NCBI GenBank assembly: GCA_031280545.1
Contig: JAITGP010000007.1
Coordinates: 44,286 to 108,285 of the forward strand
Direction: 5' to 3'
Origin: Candidatus Peribacteria bacterium
Lineage (GTDB): Bacteria > Patescibacteria > JAEDAM01 > Absconditabacterales > Absconditicoccaceae
Length of the DNA: 64,000 nt
Shown: one piece after another, positions 59,827-64,000 of the stretch
How the letters are laid out: each line of letters starts with the position of its first letter
How positions within the stretch are numbered: the first letter of the stretch is position 1
Translations under genes and position numbers: made by a program
The notes under the pieces: model-generated
Databases searched by the model: none
Told to the model about the DNA's origin: nothing
Seen by the model: the letters and a program-made list of their open reading frames with translations, nothing else

Positions 59827-59855
59827 ATTATAGTGATATATATATTTAAAGTCAA
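59827..59855 (-). promoter_or_regulatory. promoter of the deoxyribosyltransferase-like gene
   Basis: Minus strand TTGACT (59855-59850), 17-bp spacer with ATATATATATCAC, TATAAT (59832-59827), 64 bp before ATG 59763. Closely matches the promoters at 50866 and 52588. Confidence 0.75.
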
Positions 59856-59873
59856 GTAAAAAAACTAATAAAG

Positions 59874-61571
59874 TTAAGCTAATGCTTTTTCTGCAATCAA
59901 CATCACATTGGTTGGTGTATCCATAATCGGAAGAAGTTCACCTTTTTCTCCCTCATCAAACAGTTCCACTTTTCCTTTTCGCCTATGTTCCACAATCCAA
60001 TCATTCACATACGCTCCACTTCCATACTGTAAGGTTAATCAATTTTCTCCTAACATTTTCTCCCAGTCAGAATAAGCGAAATCACAAAATTTTTCATGCA
60101 TTTCAGATTCTCGATTGAGAGTATACTCTTTCTTGGACAAATACTCACAAATCGCCTTATACGGTGCTTGAATATATATATCATTATCTCTTTCTACCAG
60201 CTGATAAGAAATCTGACCCCCCTCCTCTTTCCTAAAATCTTGAGCAAAACGGAGAAATCTCTCATGAGTAGACAGACTTTCCAAGTAATTTTTCAACTCT
60301 TCTTTGTAGTGTTCATAATCTTTTTCTCTCAACTGCTGACTTGGTTCTGGATATTTTTCTTTGGCTCCATCAGTTTTTGAAAAATTTGCCAAAATAATTC
60401 TCTCCCCATTTTCTGGACCAATCACATCCACATTGATTCGTCTTCCACCAGGTTTAAGCTGTTTGACGAGCAGGTTGATCATTTTTTTCAAAGCCTCTAA
60501 AGACTGATAGGAATACACTTCATGCGTCAGCGAAAAACTCGTAAACGTATCAATAGAATTTTCTTTAAAAGACTGATTTTCTACAATATTTTTTTGCAAG
60601 AAAAAGACGTTATCATTCTTAAAATATCCTTGCTCTTTTCTCTTGATACATTCATCAAAGAGGATTCTCGCCACTTCAATTCCATACATATCTGAGTCTT
60701 GGTAGTCCATATCTTTAGACATTTCCTCAATTAAAGATCCCGTACAACACCCAATATCTACGATTCTCCCCGGTTTAATAGAGTCTTTGATTTGCTGAAA
60801 TTTTCTCTCTGCACCATCATCAAAAGACTTGATATACACTCTATAATCTCTCGTACTGGTCAGATCTCCATCCGCCCCCAATAATTCATCTTCAAAGAGA
60901 TTACGAATAGTAGGAACAAGATCATAAGTCTGATAAAGACCTCTAGTCCCTTTATGAATCTTTTCCAAGACCTTCGGATCCTGCTGCCAATCAATGCCCT
61001 GTTTTTCCAAACTCACCAAATATTCCACCAATTCCCATGGTCTTTCTGCTAAATATTCAGGATTCTCTAACGTTCCGGGCTTTAGTTCACTCGGCAAAAT
61101 CTGATACCCTAAAGCCTGAAATTGCTCTATGAGCTCTGGAGTAGAAGATAGCACAAGAGTATGTTCAGGAGAAAGATCAAAACGATTCTGACTTTCTACC
61201 TCTATTTTTTTGATAATATAGTCAGGAAATTTCTCCATATGAGAAATATTATCAATAGGATATTGAAAATTCTGGAGCGAAAAAGGGATAAAATTGCTAG
61301 CAACAGTAGCTTTAATATCCTCACCAAAACGGTCTACGATCACACTTCTCTTACTCAAATCCAAAGGATTTCTTCTGGTCCCATTATGATTAGCTGAGGT
61401 AATAGCAAAAATAAGATTATTCGCTTTCACTCCTTTAGGAAAATTCAAAGGCTTTCCATCCACTCCAAGCAAAGTACAGAGATCTTGTTGGATCACTTTT
61501 ATGAGATAGTCCCATAAATACGTAGTTTCCAAATGATGTCTCCCAGGGATAAGAATATTAAAGTCTACCAT
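59874..61571 (-). CDS. nucleotidyltransferase-like/SAM methyltransferase fusion
   Basis: A 565-residue protein. ATG 61571 gives MVDFNILIPGRHHLETTYLW. The N-terminal part with ILIPGRHHL and FAITSANHNGTRRNP resembles NMN adenylyltransferase-type folds (G-R-F-x-P-x-H; I-G-S-A-x). The C-terminal part is a class I methyltransferase with GRIVDIGCCTGSLIEEM (SAM site). One TGA (60041-60039, Gly in GENGLTLQYGSG) must be read through to reach TAA 59874, adding 55 well-formed residues. Native by code use, unlike its downstream neighbours. Substrates unknown; the first-domain call is tentative. Confidence 0.7.
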
Positions 61572-61605
61572 AAAAAAAAGTAGAGAGATAAAATATTTAC
61601 ATTTC

Positions 61606-61633
61606 ATTATACATATTTATATAATAGTGTCAA
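61606..61633 (-). promoter_or_regulatory. consensus promoter of the methyltransferase gene
   Basis: Minus strand TTGACA (61633-61628), 16-bp AT-rich spacer, TATAAT (61611-61606), 35 bp before ATG 61571. Confidence 0.75.
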
Positions 61634-61673
61634 GAGATTGTATAAATAGTAGCACTGATTTTTTAAATAAAAA

Positions 61674-61709
61674 AATAGAGGTAAGATTGATATTCTTACC
61701 CCTTTTTTT
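61674..61709 (-). terminator. intrinsic terminator, bidirectional
   Basis: GAGGTAAGA and TCTTACCCC form a hairpin flanked by T-rich on one side and A-rich on the other side. On the minus strand it follows the 43-residue protein. Confidence 0.75.
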
Positions 61710-61718
61710 GATATTAAC

Positions 61719-61850
61719 TTATGGTGAATTCTGTCTCATAGACCTAATTGGAGCCTGTTTAGCAATAATTCTTTCCGCTTCTTCCTTTTTTATTAGCTGT
61801 TCCATACCATTTTTATTTTTAGATTTATTAATATTGATTTGTTTTCTCAT
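61719..61850 (-). CDS. small basic protein, 43 residues
   Basis: ATG 61850 to TAA, beginning MRKQININKSKNKNGMEQL. It is basic, helical, and followed within 15 bases by a terminator, which supports a real small gene. No family recognised. Confidence 0.45.
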   Translation of the reverse strand: MRKQININKSKNKNGMEQLIKKEEAERIIAKQAPIRSMRQNSP

Positions 61851-61917
61851 CTGTAATATAATAATACATACACAAGTCAACACATTATGTAAATATAATA
61901 CAATAACAACAAACACG

Positions 61918-61969
61918 GTAGGGGCGAACCTACGTGTTCGCCCAATACACACACAGGTCTGCCCCTACC
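61918..61969 (+). repeat. REP-type double palindrome
   Basis: Outer inverted ends GGTAGGGGC and GCCCCTACC enclose an inner GGGCGAAC/GTTCGCCC palindrome. Same architecture as the 26697-26917 segment in the transposase gene, so it is probably a cognate REP element. Confidence 0.75.
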
Positions 61970-61996
61970 GCATTTACCGTTAACAAATAAACACCA

Positions 61997-62605
61997 CTAC
62001 ACCTTCAAAATCGAAAACACTTCCACTCCATTAGGAAGCTTTTCTCTACCATTCAAAGCCTTAATATCTGCCAGAAACGCAGTAGCAACCGTTTCTCCTC
62101 CAAGCTTTTCGATCAGAGCCACCGAAGCATTAATCGTCCCACCTGTCGCCAATAGATCATCAATAATCAGCACCTGCTCATTCGCCTGAATAGAATCTTT
62201 GTGCATTTCAATAGTCGCTGTACCATATTCTAAATCATACGTCTGAGAAAGTTTCTCAGCAGGCAATTTTCCTGCTTTTCTGAGCAACGCTAGAGGAAGA
62301 CCCATTTTAGTAGCAAGGGGAGCCCCAAAAAGGAATCCTCTCGCCTCTAAAGCCACAATTTTTTGGATCTGTTTTTCTGGAGGAAGCGATTGCAAAGCGT
62401 GAGCCAACAAATCTATCACCTCATCAAACAGCAAAATATCCTGAAAAAGCGGAGTAATATCTTTGAATAGGATCCCAGGTTTAGGAAAGTCTGGCACATC
62501 TCTGAGCGTTGCCTGCAATCTCTGCTGGAGTTGCTCCAAATACTCAGGCGAGACATGGAAAAGGTCTGCTTTTTCAAGCAGTGAAGAAGAATTGTTTTCA
62601 GTCAT
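61997..62605 (-). CDS. apt: adenine phosphoribosyltransferase
   Basis: A 202-residue Apt, making AMP from adenine and PRPP. VPDFPKPGILFKDITPLFQD and IVALEARGFLFGAPLA are characteristic; the PRPP loop is VLIIDDLLATGGT. A 25-residue N-terminal extension is present. The upstream gene on the same strand encodes a PRPP synthetase, so substrate supply and use are paired. No TGA is used. Confidence 0.95.
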   Translation of the reverse strand: MTENNSSSLLEKADLFHVSPEYLEQLQQRLQATLRDVPDFPKPGILFKDITPLFQDILLFDEVIDLLAHALQSLPPEKQIQKIVALEARGFLFGAPLATKMGLPLALLRKAGKLPAEKLSQTYDLEYGTATIEMHKDSIQANEQVLIIDDLLATGGTINASVALIEKLGGETVATAFLADIKALNGREKLPNGVEVFSILKV

Positions 62606-62636
62606 AGAGGAAGAAAAAAAGAAATAAAAAGCAGGA

Positions 62637-63743
62637 TTAAAGTTGTTGTTTCAATTTCTGAACCTCAGCAAGGAGTGCTCTTTCAGTATTTTTTCTCTGC
62701 TCACTAGTAGAAGCACCTTGACAAATACACTCAATCACATTAGCTAAAGTTGGAGCAATATCCACTTCTCTATATCGAGGTTTTTGTTTGATTTCATCAG
62801 GGATATAACTTCCATTGGTAGTATAGAGTTTATCGAAATAGCCCTCAGAAAAAGCCTGATCAAATTCTTCTATCCCTTTAGTAAAACTCGCATGACTAGC
62901 TACCAAAGCCACTCCTTTAGCCCCCATTTCTTTGCTCTTTTTAGCTACATCCAACATCGTAGTTCAGGTGGCGATCAGATCATCAGGGACAATTACATAT
63001 TTTCCTACAACATCATCAGAATTCCCAGTATAGGTATGTTCTAGGATAGTATCTTTTTGTGAGAAATCGCGTCTTTTGTTGAAAATACCATAAGGACTTT
63101 GGTCTAAGAGATCAGCGAAAATTCTAGTTCTATTGGTCGCTCCCGCATCGGGTCCAATCACGAGAATATCATTTAAATATTGAGGGATATCTTGAATCAA
63201 AGCATGCAATAAAGGCACTGCTGGATACAGATTAATAGCCTCATAATCTGCCAAAGCATTTTCGAAGGCAGAAGGATTATGCACATCCACACCAATCACT
63301 CCTTGAAATTTACGAGCATGAGTTTTGAGATGATTGAGTGCTACTGCCATATCCAAAGACTCATTTTTCCCATTTCTTTTGTCCTGTCTGGCTTGGTACA
63401 CCAGAGGAGAAACCACATAAAGCTGATCCTCTTTTCCACTCATGGCACTAATCGCTCTATGCAGATTTTGTTGATGTTCGTCAGGAGTCGTTGCTCTCTC
63501 TTTCCCATGAAAATCATACACACACCCATAGTTATAAGGATCCACGAAAAGAAACACAATTTTATTACGCACCGAACTCGTATTGAGAGCAATTTTCCCA
63601 TCTCCATCGAGGAAACGGTCATACTTGTAGTCCACCAACTCTGGGATAGTCGTATTACGTTCTTTGAGATGAGAAAGGACAGCATTTCCCAAATGTTCAG
63701 CACCAGGAAGTCACATAATTCTGATCTGGTCGAGAGTGTTCAT
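62637..63743 (-). CDS. prs: ribose-phosphate pyrophosphokinase (PRPP synthetase)
   Basis: A 368-residue protein from ATG 63743. Two TGA codons are Gly: in RIMGLPGAE near the start and in the PRPP loop VPDDLIATGTTM. Other markers are FLFVDPYN, QARQDKRNGKNE (ATP-binding flexible loop with Arg/Lys) and VIGPDAGATNRTRIFADLL. It is longer and more divergent than standard Prs (about 315), so a PRPP-synthetase-like role is likely but fine specificity is not certain. It lies 31 bases upstream of apt. Confidence 0.85.
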
Positions 63744-63772
63744 AGAGTAATAAAATAAGAGATAAAAATCTA

Positions 63773-64000
63773 CTATTGAGTATAGTTATTTACATTATAA
63801 AGTCAAAATAACGCAGAGTTTTTTGAAGGGGAGAAGACTGAAGGATCCAAATAAATATCCATAAAAGTATTCACAACCTCCACCGCTGAAAGAAAACGTT
63901 CCTCCCAAGACTTTCCAGAAACAATCTGATACTGAATACCTGCCTTTTCGAGATGCTGTTTATGACTTTCATTGAGAAGAAGTCTTTCATCAGGGGCAAG
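63773..64000 (-). CDS. 3' part of NadR-like AAA ATPase/kinase
   Basis: The frame is open from the right edge to TAG 63775-63773; the 5' part lies outside. The C-terminal fragment LAPDERLLLNESHK and YQIVSGKSWEERFLSAVEVV matches the end of the AAA_28/NadR kinase-like group (R-L, x-G-x-x-W-x-x-R-x-x-x-A). The last 13 codons after a TGA (63810 area, Gly) overlap the prs promoter. An NAD-related role would fit the nucleotidyltransferase-like gene nearby (inference). Confidence 0.55.
63779..63806 (-). promoter_or_regulatory. promoter of prs-apt
   Basis: Minus strand TTGACT (63806-63801), 16 bp, TATACT (63784-63779), 36 bp before ATG 63743. Confidence 0.65.

Noticed and set aside
61627..61983. 118-codon plus-strand frame
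   Set aside because: It runs through a bidirectional terminator and a REP palindrome and opposes a better small minus-strand gene.
1..64000. CRISPR array or tRNA/rRNA genes
   Set aside because: No regularly spaced direct repeats and no cloverleaf or rRNA segments were seen by eye; a covariance search was not possible.

Overview
This AT-rich window reads correctly only if TGA encodes glycine (translation table 25). Under the standard code most genes here break at TGA. Each break falls where glycine is expected, including P-loops (TsaE GAGKT, second Der P-loop), the Der PG motif, AtpA and MutS. That places the contig in the candidate phyla Absconditabacteria (SR1) or Gracilibacteria (BD1-5) of the Patescibacteria/CPR; I cannot separate the two from this window. 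All CDS coordinates below were rebuilt by reading through TGA to TAA or TAG. No rRNA, tRNA or CRISPR array was seen.

Layout. 1-5.8 kb: secreted and membrane proteins including a VirB2-like pilin, a degenerate 2-hydroxyacid dehydrogenase and a DUF4153 membrane protein. 5.9-18.7 kb: core genes (HAD phosphatase, DUF1015, trmD, nusA, der, EamA permease, rnpA, AI-2E transporter, MurF-like ligase) and a probable minus-strand structured RNA near 15.1 kb. 18.7-23 kb (minus): flippase, membrane protein with a sigma factor, and a triple Kazal-domain secreted protein. 24-28.4 kb (minus): atpA and atpH, separated by a REP-associated transposase and a small membrane protein; rlmE. 29.8-33.7 kb (minus): a complete diversity-generating retroelement (RT, Avd, TR, MutS-like accessory, signal-peptide target with VR), next to two S-layer-homology-like proteins and a pseudopilin operon (33.8-39.9 kb). 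40-50.8 kb: aldo/keto reductase, phosphodiester glycosidase, tsaE, rpsO, rpsA, tail-collar surface protein, mutS, atpC, a beta-barrel-like protein, atpB.

50.9-59.8 kb is a foreign-looking block. Its genes have no internal TGA, long A-rich leaders and strong promoters with TATATATAT spacers. It holds an aldehyde dehydrogenase, small proteins, and a minus-strand cluster of vWA protein, nicotinamidase-like hydrolase, zinc-ribbon kinase, PP2C phosphatase and deoxyribosyltransferase-like protein. This resembles TerY-P type stress/signalling modules. 59.9-64 kb returns to native genes of nucleotide salvage: nucleotidyltransferase/methyltransferase fusion, apt, a PRPP synthetase and a NadR-like ATPase fragment.

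Most notable: the DGR with a MutS-like accessory; palindromic repeats inserted in frame into trmD and murF, where the repeat is open only because TGA is sense; an octamer AAAGCTGA present at least 35 times; and a vWA gene in the foreign block whose natural stop appears to be TGA, in conflict with the host code.
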